DNA of 64,000 nt from Corynebacterium tuberculostearicum (GCF_013408445.1 NZ_JACBZL010000001.1:2356001-2420000); one strand, 5' to 3'. Positions 33,863 through 43,187 are shown, counted from the first letter of the stretch. Notes: generated by a model from the sequence alone, not told the origin. Program-made: numbers and translations.

Positions 33863-35092
33863 ATGCAGCTGTTGCACAGCGCCACCCGCAACTATTCCTG
33901 GGGCTCGCGTACCCTTATCCCGCACCTGCAGGGCCAGCCCGATGCCGATAAGCCCGTCGCAGAGCTGTGGTTCGGCGCCCATCCCGGCGACCCTTCCACG
34001 GTGGATGGTCGACTGCTCAATGAGGTCATTGCAGAGGATCCGGCAGGGCAGCTAGGCAGCCGCGTATCTGCCGAGTACGGCGAGCGCCTGCCCTTCCTGC
34101 TCAAGGTGCTTGCGGCCGAGGAGCCGCTGTCCTTGCAGGCGCACCCGTCAAAGGCGCAGGCAGAAGAGGGCTTTGCCCGCGAAAATGCCGCCGGCATCGA
34201 GCTCACCGCGTCTAATCGCAATTACAAGGACGATAATCACAAGCCCGAGCTCATTGTCGCGCTCACGGATTTCTATGCCATGGCCGGCTTCCGCCCCTTG
34301 GCGCGCACCCGCGAGCTTTTTGCCGCCCTTGAGTGCCCTGAGCTGGACCACTACGTTGCCATGCTTGACGACGACCCCTCGGCAACCACCGAGTCCGCCA
34401 ACCTGCGCGTCCTTTTCACCACGTGGATCACCATTCCGGCTGCCAAGCGCAAAGAGCTCATTTCCGCCATTGTTGCCGCCGGCGAGCGCCTGATAGCCGC
34501 AGACCCGGCCGATTGGAAGTCCCGCGTCATGTCCACGGTGCTGGATCTCAACCAGCGCTACCCAGGCGATATCGGTGTGCTGGGCGCATTGCTGCTCAAC
34601 CACATCGAGCTCTCGCCCGGCGAGGCCGTCTACCTAGATGCCGGTCAGCTTCACGCCTATGTCTCTGGCCTCGGCGTGGAGATCATGGCGAACTCCGATA
34701 ACGTGTTGCGCGGTGGCCTGACGCCTAAGTTCGTGGACGTTCCAGAGCTGGTCAAGGTCTTGACTTACGCCGCTGCCGACGAGCCGCGTGTTCAACAACA
34801 AGATAAGTCCGCCCAAGACAATGTCCACGATGCCGCCGCATGGTCCTACCCGGTACCCATCGAGGAATTCCTGCTGGACCGCGTGGAGCTCACCGGTTCG
34901 TCTTCTGTGGATCTTGATTACGACGGCCCGACCATCGCCCTGTGTACCGCAGGTTCCGTAACCTTTACCGATGCCGCCGGCCAGACCCTCACCGCGACCC
35001 CAGGCCAGGCAGTCTGGCTGCCAGCCTCCGAGGGCCTCGTTACCGCTACTGCGGAATCCGACACCGCGGACCTCTTCGTCGCCCGCGCCTAG
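33863..35092 (+). CDS. manA: Mannose-6-phosphate isomerase, type I
   Basis: Zinc enzyme that converts fructose-6-phosphate to mannose-6-phosphate, entry to GDP-mannose synthesis. The 409 residues show NYSWGSRTLIPHLQG and AELWFGAHP at the N-terminus, zinc/active-site segments LQAHPSKAQAEEG and DDNHKPELIVALT, and LDAGQLHAYVSGLGVEIMA with NSDNVLRGGLTPKFVD. Length and order match type I PMI. Forms a likely operon with the TobH-like gene; followed by a strong terminator. Confidence 0.95.
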   Translation: MQLLHSATRNYSWGSRTLIPHLQGQPDADKPVAELWFGAHPGDPSTVDGRLLNEVIAEDPAGQLGSRVSAEYGERLPFLLKVLAAEEPLSLQAHPSKAQAEEGFARENAAGIELTASNRNYKDDNHKPELIVALTDFYAMAGFRPLARTRELFAALECPELDHYVAMLDDDPSATTESANLRVLFTTWITIPAAKRKELISAIVAAGERLIAADPADWKSRVMSTVLDLNQRYPGDIGVLGALLLNHIELSPGEAVYLDAGQLHAYVSGLGVEIMANSDNVLRGGLTPKFVDVPELVKVLTYAAADEPRVQQQDKSAQDNVHDAAAWSYPVPIEEFLLDRVELTGSSSVDLDYDGPTIALCTAGSVTFTDAAGQTLTATPGQAVWLPASEGLVTATAESDTADLFVARA

Positions 35093-35113
35093 GTCGCGTT
35101 TATCCCACACAAG

Positions 35114-35156
35114 CACGCTTCGCTGCCGTCCTTCGGTTTCAAGCGAAGCGTGTTTT
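35114..35156 (+). terminator. Rho-independent terminator of manA
   Basis: CACGCTTCGCT and AGCGAAGCGTG form an 11-bp stem followed by TTTTAG; 21 nt past the manA stop. Confidence 0.85.
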
Positions 35157-35246
35157 AGTCTTCATTACGGCCGCGTTGTGGCCTGCTCCGCACAATTCTT
35201 TGCGCACATTGCGGCTGCTTCGTAGCTTCTGCGCTCCAGCGCATGC

Positions 35247-35303
35247 AAAACAAGCACGTTTCCCCGATTTCCGCCTTCAGAATCGAGGAAACGTGCTTGT
35301 TTT
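35247..35303. terminator. Bidirectional terminator between manA and the anchored protein gene
   Basis: AAAACAAGCACGTTTCC and GGAAACGTGCTTGTTTT make a perfect 17-bp stem, with A-tracts and T-tracts at the outer ends so that it works on both strands. It lies 29 nt past the stop of the minus-strand gene. Confidence 0.85.
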
Positions 35304-35332
35304 GTTCGTTTACGTCGAGAACCGGCTCCGGA

Positions 35333-36121
35333 TTAGCGCGAAGGCGTCGCTTCGCTCGGAGCCTGCTGGGCCGTGGCCGGTGCCTGCTTGGTTGGCACCA
35401 GGTCGGTTGGCTCTTGGTTCTGATCGGCGGAAGGTCGCTCTGCAGCGGCTTGGCCGGTGAGCTGTTCTTGCTCCGCCTTCTCGGCCTCGAGTCGCTCCGT
35501 GCCGGCTGGTTCTTGGACTGGGGCGTCGGAATCCTTGCCCGAGTTATCTTGCACGGCAGGCGCCTCAGGTGAGGGCTGCGGAGCGGACGGGGCCGTGGTG
35601 GTCGGCGGGGTGGTGCCGCCCTGGTTGTTCTGCGGTGCGCCCGTAGACTGCGAGCCGTTCTGGTTGCTCGGGTAATCGGGAGTCAGACGCTGGTTGCCCT
35701 GGCCGGTACCTTGACCACCTTGGGTGATGTTATTGCCTTGCGGGGAGGTGCCCCGCGGGGAGATATTCTCCGGGCGGTATACCTTGGTGGGCTGGGTTGC
35801 TGCCTGTGGGCGCACGATCGCATTAGGGGCGAGAAACGGATCGTTGTTGTGAGGCTGCTGGTGCTTGGCATCACCGGACGAGGAGGTGGAACTCGTAGCA
35901 TGCGTGGAGTGCTGCTTTGAAGGGGAACGGTCCGTGGAAGAAGTGGTGGTCTCCTCGGCTGCGGTGTGGGTCGGGGAGACGGAGGTGGTCGCGGATTGAT
36001 CCGCGGCATTGGAATAGTTGGCGCTCGGCGAGCTCATACGCCAGACGGCGACTCCGACGACGGCCGCGGCGATCAGTCCGGCCACAATGAACACGTAGAC
36101 GCGGCGCGAATCTGGCTTCAT
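35333..36121 (-). CDS. Membrane-anchored low-complexity extracellular protein
   Basis: A 262-residue protein with a short basic start, one helix (VYVFIVAGLIAAAVVGVAVW, about residues 9-28) and an external part made almost only of Ser, Thr, Gln, Asn, Pro and Gly. No folded domain is visible: runs such as TTSVSPTHTAAEETTTSSTD, GGQGTGQGNQ and TTPPTTTAPSAPQPSPEAP suggest a flexible, possibly O-mannosylated wall-spanning stalk. AAAGGA precedes the ATG. It has no recognised family; it could be a septal or secretion-linked protein. Lies near manA, which is inference of no strong weight. Confidence 0.7.
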   Translation of the reverse strand: MKPDSRRVYVFIVAGLIAAAVVGVAVWRMSSPSANYSNAADQSATTSVSPTHTAAEETTTSSTDRSPSKQHSTHATSSTSSSGDAKHQQPHNNDPFLAPNAIVRPQAATQPTKVYRPENISPRGTSPQGNNITQGGQGTGQGNQRLTPDYPSNQNGSQSTGAPQNNQGGTTPPTTTAPSAPQPSPEAPAVQDNSGKDSDAPVQEPAGTERLEAEKAEQEQLTGQAAAERPSADQNQEPTDLVPTKQAPATAQQAPSEATPSR

Positions 36122-36368
36122 CGTGGCTGTCCTTTCTATGAGGCGGGCCGTTACAGCCCAAGGGGGAGGGCGATACAGTGCCCCGGTAACAAGTTGGTAA
36201 CGAGACTATCATGTTTGGGAAACAGTGCGACGGCATCGCAATTCTGTGATAGGTAAACAAAAAGGCAGTTCGCGGGCGTAGAAGGCCATGCAAACCTTTT
36301 CATCGTCTGCTTTCTTTCGCCAAGAAAGCGTGTATAAATGGCGCTGAAAGCACCGAAGGAGTCAAAAA

Positions 36369-36722
36369 GTGAGTACTTGGGACGAAAATATTTTCAGCAC
36401 GGACCTCAACGTCGATTTCTTGGACGAGATGGCAAACCTCGATGAAGAAGGGGTAATTCGCGCCGTCGAGGATGCCTGCGAGGTCGCGCACAGCAAGCCA
36501 AAGCTCAGTGAAGAAGAGGAGCAGAATGCTCAAGCGGCGGCCACCATTGCTGCCATTTGGGCTGGTGCGCCCTTCAGCGCGGGCGAAGTTGTCGAAGACT
36601 ACCCCTATATTAGGGAACTGGTGGGCTCTGGCAGCGAGACCTTGACGGAAAATGCCCTCGAGGTGCTCGAAAACGTCGAGGAAGAGTATGACCTCGAGCC
36701 TTTCATTGAGGCCCTGTCCTAA
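36369..36722 (+). CDS. DUF4259 family protein
   Basis: A 117-residue acidic cytoplasmic protein. The start STWDENIFSTDLNVDFLDEM matches the DUF4259 opening (typical G/S-T-W-x-x-x-I-F-x-x-D-x-x-x-D-F-L). The rest is helical with a QAAATIAAIWAGAP core. GTG 36369 has AAGGAG 7 nt upstream. Found here between manA and tmk, where mycobacteria and C. glutamicum usually carry sahH. Function unknown. Confidence 0.8.
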   Translation: MSTWDENIFSTDLNVDFLDEMANLDEEGVIRAVEDACEVAHSKPKLSEEEEQNAQAAATIAAIWAGAPFSAGEVVEDYPYIRELVGSGSETLTENALEVLENVEEEYDLEPFIEALS

Positions 36723-36803
36723 GTCGTACCTGCCGCCCGCGGCAGCGGTCGCGCGACAGCGGCCCCGCGGGAGAAATAACAGAAGGGAAGATAGCCCACA
36801 CCT

Positions 36804-37418
36804 ATGCTGATCAGCATTGAAGGAATCGACGGTGCCGGTAAAAATACGTTGGTCTCCGCACTCAAGGAGTCGTTGGACCGGCCCGTAGAGGTTATTGCCT
36901 TTCCGCGCTATGCAGATTCGATTCACGCGCAGCTAGCGCAGAAGGCACTCTATGGAAAGATGGGCGACCTCACGGATTCGGCTTATGCCATGGCGACGCT
37001 ATTCGCGTTGGATCGCTATGGGGTCAGGGACCAGCTGCAGCGCGCCAAGGAATCCGACACTGTGGTGCTCCTGGATCGTTACGTGGCCTCCAATGCGGCG
37101 TATTCGGCGGCGCGGCTCGAAGACGATGGGGTGATGGAGTGGGTGCACGATCTGGAATTTGGCACCCTCAGCCTGCCGCAGGCGGACCTGCAGGTGTATT
37201 TGGATACGGCGGTAGAGGTGGCGTCGGAAAGAGCGCAGGCACGAGCCCAAGCGGACGCCAGCCGGGAACGCGACCGCTACGAGCGCGATGGCGGGTTGCA
37301 AGAACGCACCGCCGCGGCCTACCGGCGCCTAGCAAATGCGGGCTGGGGTGGACGCTGGATCGCTACCGCCGATGCGGATACTATTATTTCAGCGATAAAA
37401 GACCTTGTAGGAGAATAA
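36804..37418 (+). CDS. tmk: Thymidylate kinase
   Basis: Phosphorylates dTMP to dTDP. The 204-residue protein has Walker A IEGIDGAGKNTLVSAL, in which Asn replaces the Ser/Thr-adjacent residue as usual in actinobacteria, DRYVASNAAYSAAR (DR[YH] motif) and a Q/R-rich LID region (ERAQARAQADASRERDRYER). It is immediately followed by mtrA with 3 nt between, an order conserved through the genus, so it probably starts the mtrA-mtrB-lpqB transcript. Confidence 0.92.
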   Translation: MLISIEGIDGAGKNTLVSALKESLDRPVEVIAFPRYADSIHAQLAQKALYGKMGDLTDSAYAMATLFALDRYGVRDQLQRAKESDTVVLLDRYVASNAAYSAARLEDDGVMEWVHDLEFGTLSLPQADLQVYLDTAVEVASERAQARAQADASRERDRYERDGGLQERTAAAYRRLANAGWGGRWIATADADTIISAIKDLVGE

Positions 37419-37421
37419 AAC

Positions 37422-38114
37422 GTGGCGCCCAAGATTTTGGTTGTCGATGACGATCCGGCTATCTCAGAGATGCTGACCATTGTGCTCGAGTCCGAGGGGC
37501 TCAAGCCCATTCCGGTCATGGACGGCAATGACGCCGTGCCTGCCTTTGAGCAGCACGAGCCGGATCTCATCCTGCTGGACCTCATGCTTCCGGGCATGAA
37601 CGGCGTAGATATTTGCCGTGCCATCCGCCGTGAATCCTCCGTGCCCATCGTTATGCTGACCGCCAAGACCGATACGGTTGATGTGGTACTCGGCCTTGAA
37701 TCCGGCGCGGATGATTACATCACCAAGCCATTCAAGCCCAAGGAGCTCATCGCCCGAATCCGTGCGCGCCTGCGTCGCACCGATTCTGCGGAATCTGAAA
37801 TTCTGGAGGTTGCGGACCTTGTCATTGATGTGCCGGAGCATACCGTGCGCCGCACCGATGGCACCGAGCTGAACCTGACCCCGCTGGAATTCGACCTGCT
37901 GCTGGAAATGGCACGCCGCCCCGGCCAGGTACACACGCGTGAATCGCTGTTGGAATCCGTGTGGGGCTATCGCAATGCTTCTGATACACGCTTGGTAAAC
38001 GTGCACGTCCAGCGCCTACGTGCCAAGATCGAGCACGATCCGGAAGACCCGCAGATTGTGCTGACCGTGCGCGGCGTGGGGTATAAGACCGGCAAGGCCG
38101 GCGCCGGGGAGTAA
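37422..38114 (+). CDS. mtrA: Response regulator MtrA
   Basis: OmpR-type DNA-binding regulator of osmotic response, cell-wall metabolism and division. The 230 residues have a receiver domain with acidic pocket VVDDDPA and phosphoacceptor Asp53 in LLDLMLPGMNG, TAK (about 83) and Lys in YITKPFKP, then a winged-helix domain (LTPLEFDLLLEMARRPGQVH, RLVNVHVQRLRAKIE, VRGVGYKTG). GTG 37422 has TAGGAG 7 nt upstream. Partner kinase gene follows; stop to kinase start region is very short. Confidence 0.96.
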   Translation: MAPKILVVDDDPAISEMLTIVLESEGLKPIPVMDGNDAVPAFEQHEPDLILLDLMLPGMNGVDICRAIRRESSVPIVMLTAKTDTVDVVLGLESGADDYITKPFKPKELIARIRARLRRTDSAESEILEVADLVIDVPEHTVRRTDGTELNLTPLEFDLLLEMARRPGQVHTRESLLESVWGYRNASDTRLVNVHVQRLRAKIEHDPEDPQIVLTVRGVGYKTGKAGAGE

Positions 38115-38182
38115 GGATCATCGGCATCATTGAGCGGCTAAGGCGCATTCGAGACGCCTTCATTACAACGTGGCGCACCTCT

Positions 38183-39973
38183 TTGCAGGCGCGCGTCATT
38201 GGCATGATCTTGGTCGCTTCCTCGGTGGTCATGATCATCTTGGCCTATGCGTTGGTGTCCGTGCTCACCCAGCGCCTGGTCAGCCAGAAAGAAGACGTGG
38301 CCCAACAGGAGCTGGAGCGCGCCCGCACGGCCGTGGAACAGCAGATCGATGCCACCAGTTCTGCTAACTCCGTCCAGGTACGTATTAACTCTGCGCGTGC
38401 TGCGTTGGGCCAGCTCTCCGCCCAGCCGGGCGATACCCAGACGGTTTATGAGCCAGTCATCGTGGTGGAAAACCAGGATGGCTCTGTTACCACTTCGCCC
38501 GAGGATTTCCCGGTGCCGGATCAGCTGCGGGAGATGGTGGATCAAGGCCAGATTGCGCAGCAGTATGTCCCGGCGCCGCGCGAAAATGGCGAATACTACA
38601 ACGCCCTGCTCGTAGGCACGCCTACCGATACCGATATTCCCCATACCCAGGTCTACCTGGCGCTGTCCATGGAATCGGAAGAATCCACCATGGCGTTGAT
38701 GCGCGGCCTGCTCTCAGCGGCCGGCGTAGTGGTCGTGGTGTTGCTGGTGGGCATTGCCTGGCTGGCCACCCAGCAGGTTATTACGCCGATTCGCTCGGCC
38801 TCTCGAATTGCACAGCGCTTGGCGGCGGGGCATTTGAAGGAGCGCATGGCCGTCGATAGCGATGATGAAATGGGTCGCTTGGCCGCGTCCTTCAATAACA
38901 TGGCCGATAAGCTGTCCTCCCAAATTGCGCAGCTGGAGGAGTACGGCGATTTGCAGCGGCAGTTTACTTCTGACGTCTCCCATGAGCTGCGCACCCCATT
39001 GACCACCGTGCGCATGGCCGCGGACATGATTGAGGCTGAGAGCGATAGCCTGCCGTACGGCGCCCAGCGCGCTTCCCGCTTGATGTCGAGCGAACTCGAC
39101 CGCTTCGAGGAATTGCTCGCGGACTTGCTGGAGATTTCTCGCCACGATGCCGGTGTGGCGGATTTGTCTACGGCAGCCATTGATCTGCGCTCGTGTGTGG
39201 AGGCCGCCTACGGGCAGGTGGAGCATTTGGCCCGCGAGCTTGACGTGGAGGTCCAGCTCAACCTGCCGGAGGAGCGCATCGGAGTCGAGGCCGATTCCCG
39301 CCGCCTTGAGCGCATCTTGCGCAACCTTCTGGCCAATGCCATTGACCACTCGGAGGGCAATCCAGTGGCGGTGGACGTCGCAGCCACGGACACTGCGGTG
39401 GGCGTTACCGTTACGGACCACGGCGTGGGCTTAAAACCTGGCCAGGAAGAGCTGGTATTCAACCGCTTCTGGCGTGCGGATTCCTCCCGCAAACGCCATT
39501 CTGGCGGCACCGGTTTGGGCCTGGCTATCGCCCGCGAGGATGCCGTTTTGCACGGCGGCACGCTAGATGCCACCGGCTACGAGGGATTTGGTTCTCGCTT
39601 CCGCCTCATTATTCCACGCACCCCGAATACCGAGGTGGGCGAGGCTCCTATCGCTGTGGAGATTCCCGGCGCACCCGTCACCAGCACTGCGGATGGTAGT
39701 GAGCTGCCGGAATCTCGACCAGAACCCGATGCTGAAGCTACAGAAGCACAGGATACTGGCGCCGCCGAGCCGGACGCTGGGCCTGCCTCTGCAACGCCGG
39801 CTATTTCATCGGGCATGAGCTCGCCGCACGTCGAGAAGAGTGACAGGGGCACTGATGGTGAGACGGAGGGCGATGGCATCCTCTGGCCTTCGGAACGCGA
39901 ACTTAACCGCGGCGCGGCCGCCCCGGACAGGCGCGCCTATAAGGCCCCGGACTTTGAGGGCAGGAGGAAATAA
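38183..39973 (+). CDS. mtrB: Sensor histidine kinase MtrB (start uncertain)
   Basis: Membrane kinase that controls MtrA. From the TTG at 38183 the product has 596 residues: helix 1 (MILVASSVVMIILAYALVSV), an extracellular sensor region of about 150 residues, helix 2 (LLSAAGVVVVVLLVGIAWLA), HAMP, the H-box FTSDVSHELRTPLTTVRMAA, N-box LLANAIDHSEGN, G-boxes DHGVGLKPG and GGTGLGLAIA, and a long acidic disordered tail of about 120 residues. The TTG starts right at the first helix and has no ribosome binding site. Conserved-looking cytoplasmic residues (RLRRIRDAFITTWRTSLQAR) are encoded upstream in frame without any ATG, GTG or TTG, so the true start may be ATC 38126 or ATT 38129. Confidence 0.9.
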   Translation: MQARVIGMILVASSVVMIILAYALVSVLTQRLVSQKEDVAQQELERARTAVEQQIDATSSANSVQVRINSARAALGQLSAQPGDTQTVYEPVIVVENQDGSVTTSPEDFPVPDQLREMVDQGQIAQQYVPAPRENGEYYNALLVGTPTDTDIPHTQVYLALSMESEESTMALMRGLLSAAGVVVVVLLVGIAWLATQQVITPIRSASRIAQRLAAGHLKERMAVDSDDEMGRLAASFNNMADKLSSQIAQLEEYGDLQRQFTSDVSHELRTPLTTVRMAADMIEAESDSLPYGAQRASRLMSSELDRFEELLADLLEISRHDAGVADLSTAAIDLRSCVEAAYGQVEHLARELDVEVQLNLPEERIGVEADSRRLERILRNLLANAIDHSEGNPVAVDVAATDTAVGVTVTDHGVGLKPGQEELVFNRFWRADSSRKRHSGGTGLGLAIAREDAVLHGGTLDATGYEGFGSRFRLIIPRTPNTEVGEAPIAVEIPGAPVTSTADGSELPESRPEPDAEATEAQDTGAAEPDAGPASATPAISSGMSSPHVEKSDRGTDGETEGDGILWPSERELNRGAAAPDRRAYKAPDFEGRRK

Positions 39974-39975
39974 GC

Positions 39976-41709
39976 GTGTTGAGAGCGAAGTATCGCAAGA
40001 CCGCAGTTGTTGGCACCGCAGCGGCCGTGCTTTTTGTCAGCGGTTGTTCCACCCTGCCGAATAACACAGGTCCGCAAGTAGTCGGTACCTACCAGCAGCA
40101 ACCGGATGGCCCGGAAGAAGTCATTGCACCGCAACCCGGCGATGACCCGGACTTGACATTGCGCGATTTCTACCAGGCTTCCGCCGTGCCGGGAAACGAC
40201 CATGAGGTCGCGCGCGGCTTTCTGACGGATAACGCCCGGGAAGCCTGGGACGCCAGCGGCGATGTGATGGTGGTCGATAGCCTGGACATCGTTACCGCGC
40301 CCGCTAGTAAGCAAAGCTCGAGGGATAATGAGCGCGCCTTCACGGTGCGCGGCACCATCATCGGCCGCCTTAAATCCGGCGGTGCGTACGTGCCGGAAAA
40401 TGAGGGCTACGAGGCCGTCATCTACATGAAGAAGCAAGACGATAGGTGGCGCGTCGATGGCTTGCCGGCAGGGGTAGTAATGGAGCGCAATGAAATGCGC
40501 AATCACTACACCCCACAATCGCTGTACTTCTTTAAGCAGAGCAACGATGTGCTGGTTCCAGACCGCCGCTGGCTGTACAAGGGCGGCGAACAATCGGAGT
40601 CGACGCTCCTTACGCTGTTGATGGAGGGACCTTCATCTAGCATTGCTCCCGCTACCCGCCGGGCAGCGGGGGAGAATGTCACCTTCGCCGGCTACGATCG
40701 CGAACAGGGCTACCAATTCGAGGGCCTTGCTGACCTAGACGCCCAAGATCGCACCCTCTTTGCAGCCCAGCTAGTGTGGACGCTCACGGAAGCCGGCCAT
40801 ACCGGCCCCTTTAAGGTCAAAGCCGATGGCGGTGACTTGGTGGAGGGCATGGATAGCCTCAGCGTGGATGACTTCGCGGACTATAACCCGGAGGAAAGCA
40901 GCACCTCTTTGTCTAAGCTCTACGCCCTTAATGAGGGTAACCTGCTCGAGGTGGACGATGGTGTGGCTGAGCACGTGAAATCCACGCTGGGCAGCAGCGG
41001 TGACGTGCAATCCGTAGATGTTGCCGATAGCGGTCTCGTTGCGGCAGTGCGCCGCAAATCCAATAATGACTTCTCGCTGCAGATAGGCGAGCTTGACGGC
41101 CAACTGCAGGATTCGGTGGAGGGCCCCACACTGGCACGGCCGACCTTCGAGTACAACGGGCAAGCCGCCTGGACCGTGGTCGATGGCGATCGCATCGTGC
41201 GCGTGGTGCGCTCCAAGACCACCGGCCGCATCTCCGAATCCGAGGTGGATGCCCGCAGCATCGACGATATTGAGGGCGAAATCTCCGTCATTCGCTTGTC
41301 CCATAGCGGTGCGCGTGTGGCCATGATTATTGATGGCCACGTGTATATCGCGGCCGTTGCTCAATCCAGCAGCGGTGATAAGCGCATCGTCAACGCCCGC
41401 GAGGTAGGTCCCGAGGTATCCGGCTCGGCACTTTCGCTGGACTGGAATGCGGATGGCTCGCTCATCGTTGGCACTTCCTCGAGCCAGTCGCCCGTATGGC
41501 GCATCGAGCAGGATGGTTCCTCGGCTTCGACCATGCCTACCGGCAATATCACCGCCCCTGTGGTGGCCGTGGCAACCTCGCCTACCAAGCTCTTTATTAC
41601 TGATTCGCACGCCATGCTTGAGCTTCCTTCCACCGTCATGGACGAAACCAACTGGCGCGAGGTCTCCGGCCTGCAGGGTCGGCGTTCTTCCCCTATCGTT
41701 TCTAATTAG
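39976..41709 (+). CDS. lpqB: Lipoprotein LpqB
   Basis: Extracytoplasmic lipoprotein that modulates MtrB in mycobacteria. The 577 residues start with a signal and lipobox VSGC (Cys about residue 25), followed by a GerMN-like domain (LRDFYQASAVPGNDHEVARG to about residue 260) and a beta-propeller-like LpqB domain (NPEESSTSLSKLYALNEGN onward; GQAAWTVVDGDRIVRVV, LSHSGARVAMIIDGHVYIA). GTG 39976 has GGAGGAAA 6 nt upstream and lies 2 nt past mtrB, so it is co-translated with it. Confidence 0.93.
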   Translation: MLRAKYRKTAVVGTAAAVLFVSGCSTLPNNTGPQVVGTYQQQPDGPEEVIAPQPGDDPDLTLRDFYQASAVPGNDHEVARGFLTDNAREAWDASGDVMVVDSLDIVTAPASKQSSRDNERAFTVRGTIIGRLKSGGAYVPENEGYEAVIYMKKQDDRWRVDGLPAGVVMERNEMRNHYTPQSLYFFKQSNDVLVPDRRWLYKGGEQSESTLLTLLMEGPSSSIAPATRRAAGENVTFAGYDREQGYQFEGLADLDAQDRTLFAAQLVWTLTEAGHTGPFKVKADGGDLVEGMDSLSVDDFADYNPEESSTSLSKLYALNEGNLLEVDDGVAEHVKSTLGSSGDVQSVDVADSGLVAAVRRKSNNDFSLQIGELDGQLQDSVEGPTLARPTFEYNGQAAWTVVDGDRIVRVVRSKTTGRISESEVDARSIDDIEGEISVIRLSHSGARVAMIIDGHVYIAAVAQSSSGDKRIVNAREVGPEVSGSALSLDWNADGSLIVGTSSSQSPVWRIEQDGSSASTMPTGNITAPVVAVATSPTKLFITDSHAMLELPSTVMDETNWREVSGLQGRRSSPIVSN

Positions 41710-41745
41710 CCGCCAGAGGGCCTGCGCGGCTGGGGAGAGGCGAGT

Positions 41746-42372
41746 ATGAGCTTGGGGGAGCTTATTTTTCCGCGTGCCTGCGCTGGCTGCGGCGCGCCGG
41801 GTGAGGTTTTGTGCCCACAGTGCAGAGATCACTTGCGGCAGCCGCCCTACATGGTCGCACGACCCCGGCCGCTGGGCGCGCCTGTCTATGCCCTCGGTCC
41901 CTATTCCGATATTCGCCGCCGCATCATTATTGGCATGAAGGAGCGAGGCAATCGTCCGGTTCGCGAGTATGTGGGCGCCGTCTTCGCGGCCGGGCTGGCT
42001 CATCTGAGAGCCCGCGGCGATATCCCGCGCGAGTTCACCCTCGTGCCCGCACCTACTCGGCCGCGTTCGGCGCGGGCACGCGGGGGCGATCCGGTGGCCG
42101 CTGTGTGTCATGCCGCGGCGCAGCACCAGCGCGTGGGCGTGTGCGCGGCGCTTACTATGGGCCAGTCCACCGCGGACCAGTCCGAGCTCAATGCCCAGGA
42201 TAGGTGGGCAAACCTGCAGGGCCGAGTCCGCGTGCGCGCCCCAATTGCGCAGGTCCCTGCATTGCTTGCCGACGACGTCATTACCACCGGGGCCACCCTC
42301 GCCGCGAGCATCGCCGCCCTGCAGGCCGCGGGTGTAGAAGTCTGCGGGGCATTGGTCTTTGCGGATGCCTAG
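41746..42372 (+). CDS. ComF-family phosphoribosyltransferase-like protein
   Basis: A 208-residue ComF-type protein. The N-terminus has a zinc-finger set ACAGCGAPGEVLCPQCRDHL and the C-terminal half a type I PRTase fold with LVPAPTRPRSARARGGDP and the PRPP loop LLADDVITTGATLAASI. Such proteins are linked to DNA uptake in Gram-positives, and in actinobacteria are kept between lpqB and hpf for unknown reasons. The start ATG 41746 has GGAGAGGCG upstream. Confidence 0.88.
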   Translation: MSLGELIFPRACAGCGAPGEVLCPQCRDHLRQPPYMVARPRPLGAPVYALGPYSDIRRRIIIGMKERGNRPVREYVGAVFAAGLAHLRARGDIPREFTLVPAPTRPRSARARGGDPVAAVCHAAAQHQRVGVCAALTMGQSTADQSELNAQDRWANLQGRVRVRAPIAQVPALLADDVITTGATLAASIAALQAAGVEVCGALVFADA

Positions 42373-42516
42373 ATAGGGCCGGTACCTACCCTCGAGGTGG
42401 GGGAGCGGACTGAAAATCCTCCCTCTCAGGTCATAACCAGTGCTATCATGAGGAGTATCACAGAGAGATAGTTACTGTGATTGATTCTAGTCCCACTACT
42501 CAAGGGAGGCATCTCA

Positions 42517-43161
42517 ATGTCCCAGCCAAACAAAGCTCAGGTAACGATTACGGGCCGCAACGTCGAGGTCCCCGAACACTTCCAGGAGCGAGTTAATGAC
42601 AAGCTGGCCAAGATTGAACGCCTTGACCCCACCCTGACCTTCTTCCACGTGGAGCTACAGCACGAACCAAACCCGCGCCGTGACTCCGAAGCGGAGCGAA
42701 TTCAGATCACCGCTACCGGTAAGGGTCACATTGCCCGCGCCGAAGCCAAGGAAGATTCCTTCTACGCAGCGCTCGAAACCGCCTTGGGCAAGATGGAGCG
42801 CTCCCTGCGCAAGGTGAAGGTGCGCCGCGAAAACGTCAAGAGCGGTCACCGCGCGCAGAAGGGTACCGGCGAGATTGCCGCTGAGATGGTTGCGCAGGCC
42901 GAGGCTGAGCGCGCCAAGGAAGAGCGCTACGTTGACCCCTATGCTGAGACAGTGGAGGACGTTCGACCAGGCCAGATCGTGCGTACCAAGGAGCACCCGG
43001 CTACCCCGATGAGCGTGGATGATGCCTTGAGCGAGATGGAGCTGGTGGGCCACGACTTCTTCCTCTTTATTAATGAGGAGAACAATAAGCCGTCCGTGGT
43101 CTATCGCCGCCACGCCTACGACTACGGCATTATCTCCCTATCGGAAGACGCTGAAGCTTAA
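42517..43161 (+). CDS. hpf: Ribosome hibernation promoting factor, long form
   Basis: Binds the 30S subunit and pairs ribosomes into inactive 100S dimers in stationary phase. The 214 residues have an S30AE N-terminal domain (VTITGRNVEVPEHFQERVND, then AEAKEDSFYAALETALGKMERSLRK), a linker, and the C-terminal dimerisation domain (TKEHPATPMSVDDALSEMEL, FINEENNKPSVVYRRHAYDYG). ATG 42517 is chosen for AGGGAGG about 8 nt upstream. Terminated by a strong hairpin before secA. Confidence 0.93.
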   Translation: MSQPNKAQVTITGRNVEVPEHFQERVNDKLAKIERLDPTLTFFHVELQHEPNPRRDSEAERIQITATGKGHIARAEAKEDSFYAALETALGKMERSLRKVKVRRENVKSGHRAQKGTGEIAAEMVAQAEAERAKEERYVDPYAETVEDVRPGQIVRTKEHPATPMSVDDALSEMELVGHDFFLFINEENNKPSVVYRRHAYDYGIISLSEDAEA

Positions 43162-43187
43162 AGAAGCTTCTACTTCTCTTAGCCAAT

